Numbered from the stretch's first letter, positions 50,220 through 59,460 are shown. The stretch: 64,000 bases of DNA from Flavobacterium sp. 1355 (GCF_017833415.1 NZ_JAFICC010000011.1:124001-188000); one strand, 5' to 3'. Notes: generated from the letters alone by a model not told the origin. Numbers and translations are program-made.

Positions 50220-50860
50220 ATTATAGTGTAAAAATAAATCATTTTTTACATTTTTACCTACTCAATTTAGTTTAAGTCTTCACTAAAATTACTCCCAATG
50301 TTATCAATTGGGTATCATGGATAAAAAATAACACTATTTAACATTTGATTTAAAAAAAATTGAGTAATTTTATACCCTAGAAATCAATGAGATACATTTA
50401 TTTTATTGATTAAGGATTGATTTTCTTTCACTGATTTATTAACCTAAAAAATGACTTTTTTTGAGAAAAATTAAAAATTTTGTCGCTCATTTTTTTACGG
50501 TTTTTATTAGTAAACCCCTAAACAATGAGCAAATGATTTACGCATTTGTCAAAACTACAAGAAGGAGATAGTAGCACCTAAGGTTAAATGTTGGAAATGT
50601 TTATTATTAGCAATATAGTTGAGTACGAAAAGAGGAAAAGTTGCTGATTACTGCTTTCTAAAAGTTATATTATAAACCAATGGAGTAGCCGTGAAATTGA
50701 TTTTTTGATGGTTGAGATAAGTATTCTAAATCGTTTAAAAGACATACAAATGATGCAGGAAGTAACTTCAAAAATGTTTAAAGCTGTTATTTCTTGTAAG
50801 AATTCGAATTATTTTATTTCTGTTTTTTTTTAATTACAATTTTTTTTAAAACTGAATAAA
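50220..50860. other. Gene-free AT-rich region upstream of menB
   Basis: About 640 bp without a credible gene on either strand. Visible elements: a short palindrome CCCAAT...ATTGGG (50294-50312) and many stop codons. A plus-strand frame without start (around 50540-50620, QNYKKEIVAPKVKCWKCLLLA) is too short to call. It may include the menB promoter and decayed sequence. Confidence 0.5.
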
Positions 50861-50863
50861 AAG

Positions 50864-50894
50864 GGAAAGGCTGCTTGTAATGAGCAGCCTTTCC
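50864..50894 (-). terminator. Terminator-like hairpin, distal
   Basis: GGAAAGGCTGC (50864-50874) pairs perfectly with GCAGCCTTTCC (50884-50894), with a 9-nt loop. T-rich on the minus strand, so it stops leftward transcription. Confidence 0.75.
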
Positions 50895-50987
50895 TGTTAT
50901 ATATGTAAGGTAAAATCCAAAAATTAAAATCCAAATTCCAACTTTAAATGTGGTCACGGTCGAATTTTTAAATTTCAATTGAAACAA

Positions 50988-51023
50988 AAATTCCAATAGA
51001 TTAGATGCTTTCTATTGGAATTT
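50988..51023 (-). terminator. Terminator of the CvfB-like gene
   Basis: AAATTCCAATAGA (50988-51000) pairs perfectly with TCTATTGGAATTT (51011-51023), with a 10-nt loop, 29 bp past the minus-strand stop at 51052. It is followed on the minus strand by a second hairpin (50864-50894). Confidence 0.75.
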
Positions 51024-51051
51024 GGAATTTTTATTGTTTGAATTTAAAAAA

Positions 51052-51915
51052 TTAGTTGTCCTGAATAAGATAAATTCCATCTTCTTTAATTTCAATAAAT
51101 TTCTCTTTATACAAAGCTCCAATTGCCTTCTTAAAAGTCTTTTTGCTCATTTTAAGAACCGTTTTGATATCTTCGGGGTGAGAATTATCGTTTAAGCGTA
51201 AAAAGCCACGATTTGCTCTTAATTCATCCAGAATTTTCTCAGCATTGGGCTCAATATTCTGATAGCCTTGTATTTGCAAAGCAACATCAATTTTATTATC
51301 AGGACGAATGTTTTTAATGTAACCGCGCATTCTGTCTCCTGTTCTTATGCTGTCATCATAGACTTCATCTTTATACAATAAGCCTTTGTGCTGTTCATTG
51401 ATAATCACATTAATTCCTAGTTCTGTAATATGCGAAACTATCAAATCTACTTCTTCTCCTTTTTCAACCGTAAGTTGGTCATTGCTTAAAAATTGATTCA
51501 ATTTACTTGAAGCTACTAAACGATTGGTCTTTTCGTCAATATAAAGATAAACCAGATAACGCTTTCCTTTTTCCATCGGGCGTGCCTGCTCCTTAAACGG
51601 AACCAGGATATCTTTTTCCATCCCCCAATCCATAAAAGCCCCAACCTGATTAGTATAATTTACTCTCAATAAAGCAAATTCATTCAGTAAAATATAGGGC
51701 TCCAGCGTAGTAGCAACCGGACGCTGTTCGTGGTCCAGATAAACAAAGACAATAAGCTCCTCGCCTATTTCAAATTCATTCGGAACGTATTTGTTTGGTA
51801 GTAAAACATCGTGAACTCCTTCAGGATCTTTTTCAGGATTTCCTAAAAAGAGCCCCACTTTGGTATCACGTAATATAGTTAGTGTATTGTATTTTCCTAT
51901 TTTAAGCATTTTCAT
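51052..51915 (-). CDS. S1-domain RNA-binding protein (CvfB-like)
   Basis: A 287-residue protein made of S1-like OB folds: KVGLFLGNPEKDPEGVHDVLLPNKYVP at the start, LRVNYTNQVGAFMDWGMEKDILVPFKEQ (about 85-112) and LIVSHITELGINVIINEQHKGLLY (about 160-183). It ends in a winged-helix-like MSKKTFKKAIGALYKEKFIEIKEDGIYLI. The ATG at 51915 is chosen (or 51909); a longer frame crosses the -7 box TACATTTG (51962-51955). Post-transcriptional regulator family. Confidence 0.85.
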   Translation of the reverse strand: MKMLKIGKYNTLTILRDTKVGLFLGNPEKDPEGVHDVLLPNKYVPNEFEIGEELIVFVYLDHEQRPVATTLEPYILLNEFALLRVNYTNQVGAFMDWGMEKDILVPFKEQARPMEKGKRYLVYLYIDEKTNRLVASSKLNQFLSNDQLTVEKGEEVDLIVSHITELGINVIINEQHKGLLYKDEVYDDSIRTGDRMRGYIKNIRPDNKIDVALQIQGYQNIEPNAEKILDELRANRGFLRLNDNSHPEDIKTVLKMSKKTFKKAIGALYKEKFIEIKEDGIYLIQDN

Positions 51916-52004
51916 TAAAGTTCTAAGCTGATCGACAACTAAGTTTCTACGCTGCAAATGTACGAAGTTTGAAAATGGTATGCAGAAAAAATCTTTTACA
52001 AAAA

Positions 52005-52028
52005 AAACGTCCTTAAATAAGGACGTTT
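52005..52028 (-). terminator. Terminator between the DUF2853 and CvfB-like genes
   Basis: AAACGTCCTTA (52005-52015) with TAAGGACGTTT (52018-52028). With a loop of about 4 nt the stem is 10 bp and a T-run follows on the minus strand. Confidence 0.7.
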
Positions 52029-52044
52029 GCATTCTTAGTTGTTT

Positions 52045-52386
52045 TTATTTATAAACACTCTCTTTTTTAAAGTGAAGTGTCAGAAGATAATACACAACAA
52101 CTCTGTATTTATTCTTGTTCGATTTCCCGTATTTCTCTAATACTGAGTCTATGGCTTCATCTAGAGCAGGGCTGTCTGCTAATCCCAGTTTTTTAATCAG
52201 GAAATTATTTTTTACAGTTTCCAGTTCAGATTTTTGTGATCCTGCAACTGTAGACGCATCCTGATTATAGATTGATGGACCACATCCAATTGTTACTTTT
52301 GTTAATAAATCCATGTCTGGAGTTACTCCACATTTTTCTTTTAAATCGTCAGCGTACTTTTTAATTAACTCTTCTCTTGCACTCAT
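52045..52386 (-). CDS. DUF2853 family protein
   Basis: A 113-residue soluble protein of the DUF2853 family: EELIKKYADDLKEKCGVTPDMDLLTKVTIGCGPSIYNQDASTV (residues 4-46), then ETVKNNFLIKKLGL and YRVVVYYLLTLHF near the end. No catalytic residues are known. It lies downstream of menD on the same strand, 96 bp apart. Confidence 0.88.
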   Translation of the reverse strand: MSAREELIKKYADDLKEKCGVTPDMDLLTKVTIGCGPSIYNQDASTVAGSQKSELETVKNNFLIKKLGLADSPALDEAIDSVLEKYGKSNKNKYRVVVYYLLTLHFKKESVYK

Positions 52387-52482
52387 AAAATTTTAATATA
52401 TCGGTTAGTATTCTTTTGAAATACCAAATTTAAAATATTAAGTTGTAAAAACAATAATTTTTAACAATATTTAACTTACAAA

Positions 52483-54144
52483 TTAAATTAACTCTTTAAA
52501 GTATTGTTTTAGTATAACATCATTTTCAAAAGTAGGTGTAAATACCTCTAATATCGCTGGTGCATTGCTTTCATTTAATAATGAAGCAAGATTTTTTTGC
52601 AGAGAATCGTCACCGGATGCATTAAAATAGTTAAACTGATACATTTTAGCCAGGTGTTCTGCTGTCAGGTGATGAGAAGTTTCAAAATAAGTATTGAAAA
52701 CCGGTTTTTCTTCATGTCCCGGTAAAATCCTGAAAATACCTCCTCCTCCATTATTAATCAAAATAATTTTAAAATCTTTTGGAACATAAGAGTTCCACAA
52801 AGCATTGCTGTCATACAAAAAACTAATGTCACCGGTAATAAAAACATTTTGTTTTCCGCTTCCAACTGCTGCTCCGATTGCCGTAGATGTACTACCATCA
52901 ATTCCGCTCGTACCTCTGTTGCAAAAAACTTCAATAGAATTATCGATATCTATCAATTGTGCGTATCGAATTGCCGAACTGTTACTAATCTGGAGCTGGC
53001 TGTTTTTTGGCAAAGCTTCAATTACTTTTTCAAAAACCTTAAAATCAGAAAACGGAATTTTCTCAAGATATTCTTTTCTTCTTATTTTTCTTAAATCGTA
53101 AATAGCTTTTGTTTTAAAAAAATAATCGCTTTCAACATTTGCCGTCTTTAAAAACAAATCTTTGAAGAAATCATTTGGCTTCATTACAAAATGTTGTGTT
53201 AAGGCAGAAAAAGTATCGTATGCGCGCAAAGTGTCGATATGCCAGTGATGTTTAGGCTTATACTTTCGCAAAAAAGCTTTAATTCTTTTAGAAACAATCA
53301 TGCCGCCAAAAGTGACTAAAATTTCAGGTTGAAAATCCTTAAAATCAACATCTTCAAACGGTGTAATTAAAGTATCAATACTACCTATAAAATTAGGATT
53401 ATGTAAGTTTGAAGTGGTTTCTGTAAGCACAACAACTGACGGATCGTTTGCCAGTTTTTCGATTATTTCTTCATCAATTGAATTGGCTTCATTGACACCA
53501 ACCATGATTAATTTTCGTGTAGAAGAATTCCAGACCGAAACAAATTCTTCACTGTTTTCTATAGATCTTGTTTCGAAAAAAGGCTCTAAAACTGTAATTT
53601 TTGAATTTACAGAAAGCGTTTCAACTGTTTCATACAAAGGTTCTTCAAAAGGAGCATTTATGTGAACCGGGCCTTTTTTTAGGATCGCGGTTTCAATTGC
53701 TTTATTGATTTTTAAATCATTTTCTACAGAAGCGTCTTCTGTTAAGTTGGCATTAAAAACAGAATGGTTTTCATATACATTTTGCTGGCGAATGGTTTGA
53801 CCGTCGCCTATATCAATCTTGTTCTGAGGGCGATCCGCAGAAATAACAATTAGTGGAATCTGACTATAAAATGCCTCTGCAACTGCAGGATAATAATTTA
53901 ATAAAGCCGATCCGGAAGTGCAGACAATTGCGGTTGGCTGTTTGGTCTGCTGGGCAATTCCTAAGGCAAAAAATGCTGCACATCGCTCATCGGCAATGCT
54001 GTAACATTTAAAATTAGGATTTTGTGCAAATCCAATTGTCAAAGGTGCGTTTCTTGATCCGGGAGAAATAATGATATTGGTAATTCCTTTTGCTAAACAA
54101 ATTTCTATAATGCTTTGTGCAAGCGGTATTTTGGGGTAAATCAT
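52483..54144 (-). CDS. menD: SEPHCHC synthase (MenD), ThDP-dependent
   Basis: A 553-residue enzyme that adds alpha-ketoglutarate to isochorismate, the first committed step of menaquinone synthesis. Motifs: IISPGSRNAPLTIGF (residues 24-38), ADERCAAFFALGIAQQT, VCTSGSALLNYYPAVAEA, GDGQTIRQQNVYENH, GTSGIDGSTSTAIGAAVG and the ThDP region GDISFLYDSNALWN with LINNGGGGIFRILPGH. Heads the men set on the minus strand. menF, menE and menH are not seen here. Confidence 0.93.
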   Translation of the reverse strand: MIYPKIPLAQSIIEICLAKGITNIIISPGSRNAPLTIGFAQNPNFKCYSIADERCAAFFALGIAQQTKQPTAIVCTSGSALLNYYPAVAEAFYSQIPLIVISADRPQNKIDIGDGQTIRQQNVYENHSVFNANLTEDASVENDLKINKAIETAILKKGPVHINAPFEEPLYETVETLSVNSKITVLEPFFETRSIENSEEFVSVWNSSTRKLIMVGVNEANSIDEEIIEKLANDPSVVVLTETTSNLHNPNFIGSIDTLITPFEDVDFKDFQPEILVTFGGMIVSKRIKAFLRKYKPKHHWHIDTLRAYDTFSALTQHFVMKPNDFFKDLFLKTANVESDYFFKTKAIYDLRKIRRKEYLEKIPFSDFKVFEKVIEALPKNSQLQISNSSAIRYAQLIDIDNSIEVFCNRGTSGIDGSTSTAIGAAVGSGKQNVFITGDISFLYDSNALWNSYVPKDFKIILINNGGGGIFRILPGHEEKPVFNTYFETSHHLTAEHLAKMYQFNYFNASGDDSLQKNLASLLNESNAPAILEVFTPTFENDVILKQYFKELI

Positions 54145-54309
54145 TCTAATGAAGTATTATTTTTTTTAAAAGAAAATGCGAAATTTTCTATCTCACAAAG
54201 TTACAAACTTCGAAGTTTATTTAACTTATAAAAGCTGATATATTAAGTCAAATTTTAGAAAAATGAGGATATATTTGTAAAACATAATTTTTGTACAAAA
54301 TAAGTGCGC

Positions 54310-55485
54310 ATGCGATTTATATATTTCTTTTTTCTTTTACTAACCTTTTCAAATGTTAACTCACAGAATCAATTTGTTTCAGATGATGTATCATATAAAA
54401 CCGGGTTAGAAGCAGCCAAAGCACAAAACAAACCACTTTTTGTGATGCTTTTTGCCGATTGGTGCCCGCATTGTAATCAAATGAAGAAAGATGTTTTTAG
54501 TGATCCTTCTGTGATTGATTTTTTGAGAAAAAATTATGTATGCATCTTTAAAAACATAGAAAAAGAAGAAGGAAAAACCCTTAAGGAGAAATACAATACT
54601 AAATCACTGCCGACATTTTTATTTTTGGATTCTGAAGAAACACTTCTGTATGTCTTGAAGGGTGAAATGACCAAAACAGATTTTATGACTGAAGCCGGTT
54701 ATGCATTAAAACCTACTATGCAATTGCCTTATTTAGAAAAAGAATTTTTGTCTGACCCCGGAAACTCTGCAAAATTCTTTGCTTACCTTAACACTTTAAA
54801 AAAAGGAAAAGACAGAACCGATCTTTCTCATGTAACGCATCTTTATCTAAATACGCAATCTGATACGCAATTATTGAGTGAAACTAACTGGCGTGCTATT
54901 GCAAATGGCGTAACCGACATTAATTCCAGAGAATTTCAATTTGTTTTAAAACATCAGAAAGAGTTTGCTGCTGTGGCTTCGCAAAATCGTATTGACCGAA
55001 AAATTGAAAGCATCGTCAATGAATTATTGCGGCCGCTTGTTGATAATTTAGACACTGTAAATTACTATAAACAAAGAGAAATTGCAAAATCTATCCGTTT
55101 GCAAAAAACAGATTCTCTGGTTTTTAAATTTGATCTGACTTTGGCTGAGAGAACAGAAAAATGGCAGTTTTATAAAAAAGTAACTATAGAAGACACTCAA
55201 AAACTGGTTTGGAATGATGCGAGTTTTTTAAAAGATATTGGTCAGACTTATTTAAAACATATTAAGGATACTGAAAGCTTAAAAAAATCAATTTCATGGG
55301 TAAAACATTCCCTGGAGTTAAATGATTCTTATGATGGAAATTTACTTGTCGCAAGGCTTTACAAGAAAATAAATGACAAAAAATCTGCTTTGAAATATAC
55401 GAAAGATGCTATAGCGATCGGAAAACAAATGACCTGGAATACGAAAGATGCCGATGCTTTATTAACTGAATTAAATACTAAATAA
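54310..55485 (+). CDS. Secreted thioredoxin-domain protein
   Basis: A 391-residue protein: signal peptide (MRFIYFFFLLLTFSNVNSQ), a thioredoxin domain with FADWCPHCNQMKKDVF (CxxC at about residues 48-51), LPTFLFLDSEETLL with the cis-proline region, and a long helical C-terminal half with TPR-like pairs (NLLVARLYKKINDKKSALKYTKDAI). It acts in the periplasm or is exported as a thiol-disulfide enzyme. The ATG at 54310 follows the -7 box TATATTTG (54270-54277); a GTG two codons upstream is less likely. Confidence 0.85.
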   Translation: MRFIYFFFLLLTFSNVNSQNQFVSDDVSYKTGLEAAKAQNKPLFVMLFADWCPHCNQMKKDVFSDPSVIDFLRKNYVCIFKNIEKEEGKTLKEKYNTKSLPTFLFLDSEETLLYVLKGEMTKTDFMTEAGYALKPTMQLPYLEKEFLSDPGNSAKFFAYLNTLKKGKDRTDLSHVTHLYLNTQSDTQLLSETNWRAIANGVTDINSREFQFVLKHQKEFAAVASQNRIDRKIESIVNELLRPLVDNLDTVNYYKQREIAKSIRLQKTDSLVFKFDLTLAERTEKWQFYKKVTIEDTQKLVWNDASFLKDIGQTYLKHIKDTESLKKSISWVKHSLELNDSYDGNLLVARLYKKINDKKSALKYTKDAIAIGKQMTWNTKDADALLTELNTK

Positions 55486-55559
55486 TATCATAAACACTTA
55501 TTCAGGAATTATTTGATTTTTTAAAAAAATTCATGAATTTGTACTAAAAAATAAAAAAC

Positions 55560-56057
55560 ATGAATCTAATACTTAGACCGGCAACTACAAACGATCTGCA
55601 AAAAATATTGGAAATTGTAAATCATTCGATTTTGCACACTACTGCCAATTATAGTTATGATGTTCAGACTTTGGAGGTTCAGACAAAATGGTTTGAAGAC
55701 AAAAAAGCCAAAAACTTACCCATTGTGGTAGCTGAATTAGAGGGTGACGTTGTGGGTTTTGGAAGCTACGGTCAGTTTCGTGAAAAAATTGGTTATCAAT
55801 ATACTGTCGAGCATTCTGTTTATGTGGTCGATCATGTTATCGGAAAAGGGATTGGATCTAAGCTGCTGGCAGAATTAATTCGCCTGGCAAAAGAACAGGG
55901 CTACCATGTCATGATTGGTGCAATCGACGCTGACAATGCCGGAAGTATCGCTTTTCATGAAAAATTTGGTTTTGTTGCAACGGGAACAATTCGTGAGGTA
56001 GGTTATAAATTTAATCATTGGCTTGATCTCGTTTTTATGCAGCTTATTTTGAAATAA
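55560..56057 (+). CDS. GNAT-family N-acetyltransferase
   Basis: A 165-residue acetyltransferase of the phosphinothricin-acetyltransferase (Pat-like) kind: LRPATTNDLQKILEIVNHSI at the start, VEHSVYVVDHVIGKGIGSKLLAELIRLAKEQGYHVMIGAIDADNAGSIAFHEKFGF (motifs A and B, about residues 81-139), VGYKFNHWLDLVFMQL at the end. It transfers acetyl from acetyl-CoA to an amine of unknown identity. Confidence 0.9.
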   Translation: MNLILRPATTNDLQKILEIVNHSILHTTANYSYDVQTLEVQTKWFEDKKAKNLPIVVAELEGDVVGFGSYGQFREKIGYQYTVEHSVYVVDHVIGKGIGSKLLAELIRLAKEQGYHVMIGAIDADNAGSIAFHEKFGFVATGTIREVGYKFNHWLDLVFMQLILK

Positions 56058-56173
56058 TTTTTTTTTACTTCAAAAAATAAAGTTTTACGTAAAGTAACTA
56101 AGGTTTTTATTCCTGATAAAAAGCATAAATAAAACCTTTGCCCCTATGCAGCTTTGCCCCCTTTGAACCTTAA

Positions 56174-56216
56174 AAAAAAAGGCACAAATTTGAATTTCAA
56201 ATTTGTGCCTTTTTTT
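56174..56216. terminator. Long bidirectional terminator
   Basis: A perfect inverted repeat with GGCACAAATTTGAA (56181-56194) against TTCAAATTTGTGCC (56196-56209), extended by A7/T7. Total stem about 21 bp. It separates the GNAT and glutathione peroxidase genes, which converge. Confidence 0.9.
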
Positions 56217-56232
56217 GATTAGAAAATTATAA

Positions 56233-56820
56233 TTAGCTTTTTATCCAATTAATAACTTCGGGATCTGTTGGTAAAGTTTTTGGCTTGATTACTTTTACCA
56301 GTTCGCCTTTTTCGTTGATCAGGTATTTTTGAAAATTCCATTCAACTTCAGAGTCCTGTAAACCATTTTTAGATTTTTGAGTCAGGAATTTATAAACTTC
56401 ACACATGTCATCGCCTTTTACCGAAACTTTGTCCATCATTGGAAAAGTAACTCCGTAGTTTTGCTGGCAAAAAGCACCAATTTCTTCATTTGTACCCGGT
56501 TCTTGTGAAGCAAAATTGTTTGCAGGAAAACCTACAATCACAAAACCTTTATCCTTATATTCTTTGTAAATAGCTTCAAGATCTTTGTATTGCGGTGTTA
56601 ATCCGCATTTTGATGCTGTATTTACAATCATTACTTTTTTACCTTTCAAAGAAGCAAAATCAAAAGGATTTCCAGATAAATCTTCTACTTTGTATTGGTA
56701 TATAGTTTCTTTTGCCATAACCTTGTCCGTTTTAGGAGTTTTTGTTTTATTGGTTTGTGCCTGATTTTGGCAGCTAAATAAAAATAGTACGCCGTAAGCC
56801 AGAAATAATATTTTTTTCAT
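56233..56820 (-). CDS. Glutathione peroxidase-family lipoprotein
   Basis: A 195-residue protein. The signal MKKILFLAYGVLFLFSC has a lipobox FLFSC, giving lipid attachment at Cys17. The peroxidase fold has VNTASKCGLTPQYKDLEAIY (peroxidatic Cys at about residue 73, a cysteine not selenocysteine), VIVGFPANNFASQEPG (Gln) and VEWNFQKYLINEKGE (Trp). It probably uses thioredoxin and removes peroxides at the envelope. Confidence 0.9.
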   Translation of the reverse strand: MKKILFLAYGVLFLFSCQNQAQTNKTKTPKTDKVMAKETIYQYKVEDLSGNPFDFASLKGKKVMIVNTASKCGLTPQYKDLEAIYKEYKDKGFVIVGFPANNFASQEPGTNEEIGAFCQQNYGVTFPMMDKVSVKGDDMCEVYKFLTQKSKNGLQDSEVEWNFQKYLINEKGELVKVIKPKTLPTDPEVINWIKS

Positions 56821-56912
56821 CGTTTTAATTTTTTATAAATTTAATCAAAAACATTTTTGCAAAAAGCTTTTAGAGGGCTTTATTTTATTAAACATAAGTT
56901 AAATAAAAAAAC

Positions 56913-56943
56913 GAAGCCTAACGTTAATCAGACGTTAGGCTTC
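56913..56943 (-). terminator. Hairpin terminating leftward transcription from the empty region
   Basis: GAAGCCTAACGT (56913-56924) pairs perfectly with ACGTTAGGCTTC (56932-56943) with a 7-nt loop, and a T-run follows on the minus strand. No gene ends near it; it may belong to a decayed gene in 56944-57640. Confidence 0.75.
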
Positions 56944-57065
56944 TCCCCATACAAACAAATCAAACCATGAAATTTGAACTTTACAAGCAATTGCTGCTTT
57001 TGGACTTTAGGGAGTTCCGGATGCAAAATATTCTGGCATTTTGCGGACTCGTTTTTTTATTTTAA
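56940..57065 (+). ncRNA. Candidate small RNA or micro-ORF with its own terminator
   Basis: A hairpin at 57012-57050, GAGT-CC-GCAAAAT with ATTTTGC-GG-ACTC (bulged), is followed by seven T's (57052-57058), a plus-strand terminator. The preceding plus-strand gene ended at 56057 with its own terminator, so a separate short transcript is expected here. It carries a 32-codon ORF (ATG at 56967, MKFELYKQLLLLDFREF) that runs through the terminator. No promoter was found. Small RNA, micro-peptide or remnant are all possible. Confidence 0.35.
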
Positions 57066-57284
57066 TTCGTCTCAGGCAATTATAACTAAACCAATTAACT
57101 GAAACGGTGACTTTTATTAATTCCATTCAACTGAAATTTATTTATCAATAAAATCAGGCACCATCGGAGTATATATTATCTTCTAACCAATTCATTTCGT
57201 TGTGCATGTATGTGGTAACTATCTCAAAAATTATTTTGTTAACGGATAAGAAACCTTTAATCGGTGCCGGATTTTAAGAAGTCA

Positions 57285-57410
57285 ATAGTTCAACCGCTTA
57301 GCCATAAGAGCGAACTGTACAGCTTCTTTATGTTTTTTTTCTTTATTATAGCTGATGCCCCGGTTATGATGAAAATTGTTATAATGTTCAACCATTATAT
57401 CTTGATAATT
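57285..57410 (-). pseudogene. Possible remnant of a TPR protein gene
   Basis: On the minus strand a short open frame (ATG at 57395) reads MVEHYNNFHHNRGISYNKEK then KHKEAVQFALMAKRLNY and stops. The NRGISYNKEKKHKEAVQFALMAKRLNY pattern is like one TPR unit. The frame is closed on both sides by stops, so if real it is a decayed gene. The remaining part of the 820-bp gap (56944-57638) shows no gene. Confidence 0.25.
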
Positions 57411-57638
57411 TTATATCGGTGTTTACAATAATAAATTTAAGATTCGGTAAAACGATAAAAACTAATTTTCGGTTGGAAGTCCGAAGGCATCAACTTTTTA
57501 AACTTATGAACTTTTTAATTCGTAAATTAATTGGTTGATTAAGCTGTTTTTCATTTTTGATTTCCTTCGGCATAACAGCGACTCAACTACATATTTATTA
57601 AGATTTAGTTACTTTACATTTTGTATTTAAATCAAATT

Positions 57639-57812
57639 CTATAAAATCTTAAAACTAGCTATACTTTCAAGCTTTTCTTCTACAGAAATTTTAATCTGCT
57701 TTGATTCTGTTTGCTCATGCCTTTTCTGAAAATCATTTTTATTAAAATTTATTAATGCCAAAACATTTGTCAGTGCTACGATTAATATTTTTAAAACATT
57801 TATTTTCTGCAT
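57639..57812 (-). CDS. Small hypothetical protein with hydrophobic N-terminus
   Basis: A 57-residue reading starting MQKINVLKILIVALTNVLALINFN, a possible TM or signal segment, then a charged tail with QKRHEQTESKQIKISVEEKLESIASF. The ATG at 57812 is preferred over a start at 57860, which adds a basic extension. No close family known to me; divergent from the sigma factor gene with 330 bp between. It may be spurious. Confidence 0.35.
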   Translation of the reverse strand: MQKINVLKILIVALTNVLALINFNKNDFQKRHEQTESKQIKISVEEKLESIASFKIL

Positions 57813-58141
57813 GATTTTTCTTGTTTTTTCGAATTGTCTTCTTTTTTTATCAAACCTCACAAATACGATTCATTTCTATCAGCTAAAAAATTTTGTAAGA
57901 GTTTATAATCACATTGCTATTAACTTTTTTAAGATTAATATTATAATAGCATTTACGTAAAAGGTTTCCTTTTGGTTTTAAAAAAAGCAAAAAAAAATAT
58001 ATTTTTTTTAAATCTCTTATTTTACTAAGGCTAAGACTATTAAAAAAAAATGTTTTTAATACAAAAAATCAATTATCTTTATCTCTAACTAATAAAATAT
58101 GCTATAAAAAAATTTTTGTTTAAGCTTAAAAAAACCAATCT

Positions 58142-58672
58142 ATGAGTCAAGAAGAATTATTAGAATTAATTAACAAAAAGGACGAAAGAGCTTTTACACA
58201 TTTGTACGATATGTACTCTAAAAGTCTATTTTCAGTCATAAATGTTTTAATCAAAAACCGGGAAGAAGCCGAAGATGTCCTGCAGGAAGTTTTTGTCAAA
58301 ATCTGGAAAAATATCGACTCTTATAATGAAAGTAAAGGTCGATTTTATACGTGGATCCTTAACATAGCAAGGAATACGTCAATTGACAAGCTGAGATCGA
58401 AAAATTTTAATAATAGCCAAAAAAACCTTAACTCAGATAATTTCGTAAATCTGTTAGATGACAGTAATAAATTAATGAACAGAATTGATTCTATTGGTAT
58501 ACAGGAATTTGTAAAAAAACTGAAGCCAAAATGTATTGAGATCATCGATTTATTATTTTTCAAAGGATATACCCAACAAGAAGCTTCAGAAGAATTGGCA
58601 ATGCCACTGGGAACTATCAAAACACAAAACAGAAATTGTATTAATGATTTACGTAATTACTTAAAAATATAA
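58142..58672 (+). CDS. ECF-type RNA polymerase sigma factor
   Basis: A 176-residue sigma-70 family protein. Region 2: HLYDMYSKSLFSVINVLIKNREEAEDVLQEVFVKIWKNID (about 20-60), YTWILNIARNTSIDKLRSK. Region 4: LKPKCIEIIDLLFFKGYTQQEASEELAMPLGTIKTQNRNCINDLRNYL (about 128-175). It overlaps its anti-sigma gene by one base (TAATG), which couples their translation. It probably controls its own operon and unknown envelope genes. Confidence 0.93.
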   Translation: MSQEELLELINKKDERAFTHLYDMYSKSLFSVINVLIKNREEAEDVLQEVFVKIWKNIDSYNESKGRFYTWILNIARNTSIDKLRSKNFNNSQKNLNSDNFVNLLDDSNKLMNRIDSIGIQEFVKKLKPKCIEIIDLLFFKGYTQQEASEELAMPLGTIKTQNRNCINDLRNYLKI

Positions 58673-59460
58673 TGGAAGCACAAGAATATATAGAATCAGG
58701 AATTCTGGAGTTATACGTTTACGGTTTATTAACCGAAAAAGAGAATCTGGAAATAGCTGAACTGGCAAAAAATAATCCTGAGGTAGATCAGGAAATTATC
58801 TCAATTGAAAAAGCTATTGTGGCTTTGTCATCGAGTTTCTCTCCTTTTCACTCTGTGGCGAATTTCGAAAAGATAAAGGCCCGTCTGGAGCTTAAACATG
58901 GCAAGGTTGTCGAAATGAAACCAGCTTCAAACTGGTCTCAATATGTTGGCTGGGCAGCTGCAGTTCTGTTCCTTTTAGGACTTGGTTACCAGACTTTGGA
59001 ATTAACTAAAACAAAAGATGCAATTTCTACTGTTGGTACAGAGAAAAATAAGATAGAGAGAGAATTTGCATATCTAAATCAGCAAAACAAAGAAGCCGAA
59101 AAAAGTTTAGCGATTGTAAGAGATATTAAAAACACAGGCGTTACACTTGGCGGTCAGGCAGTTTCTCCGACATCATTTGCAAAAGTGTACTGGAATAAAG
59201 AAACTAAAACTACTTATATTGATGCTGCAGGTTTACCAAAACCTCCAAAAGGAATGGTTTACCAGGTTTGGGCATTAAAATTAAGTCCGGTATTGACACC
59301 TACAAGTATTGGTTTATTAAGCGATTTTGAAGGAAATTCTAAAAAAATATTTGCTGTTGACCGTACTAACGAAGCTGAAGCTTTTGGAATTACTCTCGAG
59401 CCGGCCGGTGGAAGTTTAACTCCGACTATGACACAATTATATACTTTAGGAAAAGTATAA
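58672..59460 (+). CDS. Anti-sigma factor (RskA/anti-sigma-K family)
   Basis: A 262-residue protein: N-terminal cytosolic sigma-binding part (EYIESGILELYVYGLLTEKENLEIAEL), TM helix WAAAVLFLLGLGYQTLEL (about residues 102-119), a coiled-coil ELTKTKDAISTVGTEKNKIEREFAYLNQQNKEAEKSL, and the RskA domain ... KTTYIDAAGLPKPPKGMVYQVWALK ... GITLEPAGGSLTPTMTQLYTLGKV. It holds the sigma factor at the membrane until a signal arrives. Confidence 0.9.
   Translation: MEAQEYIESGILELYVYGLLTEKENLEIAELAKNNPEVDQEIISIEKAIVALSSSFSPFHSVANFEKIKARLELKHGKVVEMKPASNWSQYVGWAAAVLFLLGLGYQTLELTKTKDAISTVGTEKNKIEREFAYLNQQNKEAEKSLAIVRDIKNTGVTLGGQAVSPTSFAKVYWNKETKTTYIDAAGLPKPPKGMVYQVWALKLSPVLTPTSIGLLSDFEGNSKKIFAVDRTNEAEAFGITLEPAGGSLTPTMTQLYTLGKV

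Noticed and set aside
50814..50996. A 60-residue minus-strand hydrophobic frame
   Set aside because: It spans a terminator hairpin and AT-rich sequence and has no family resemblance.
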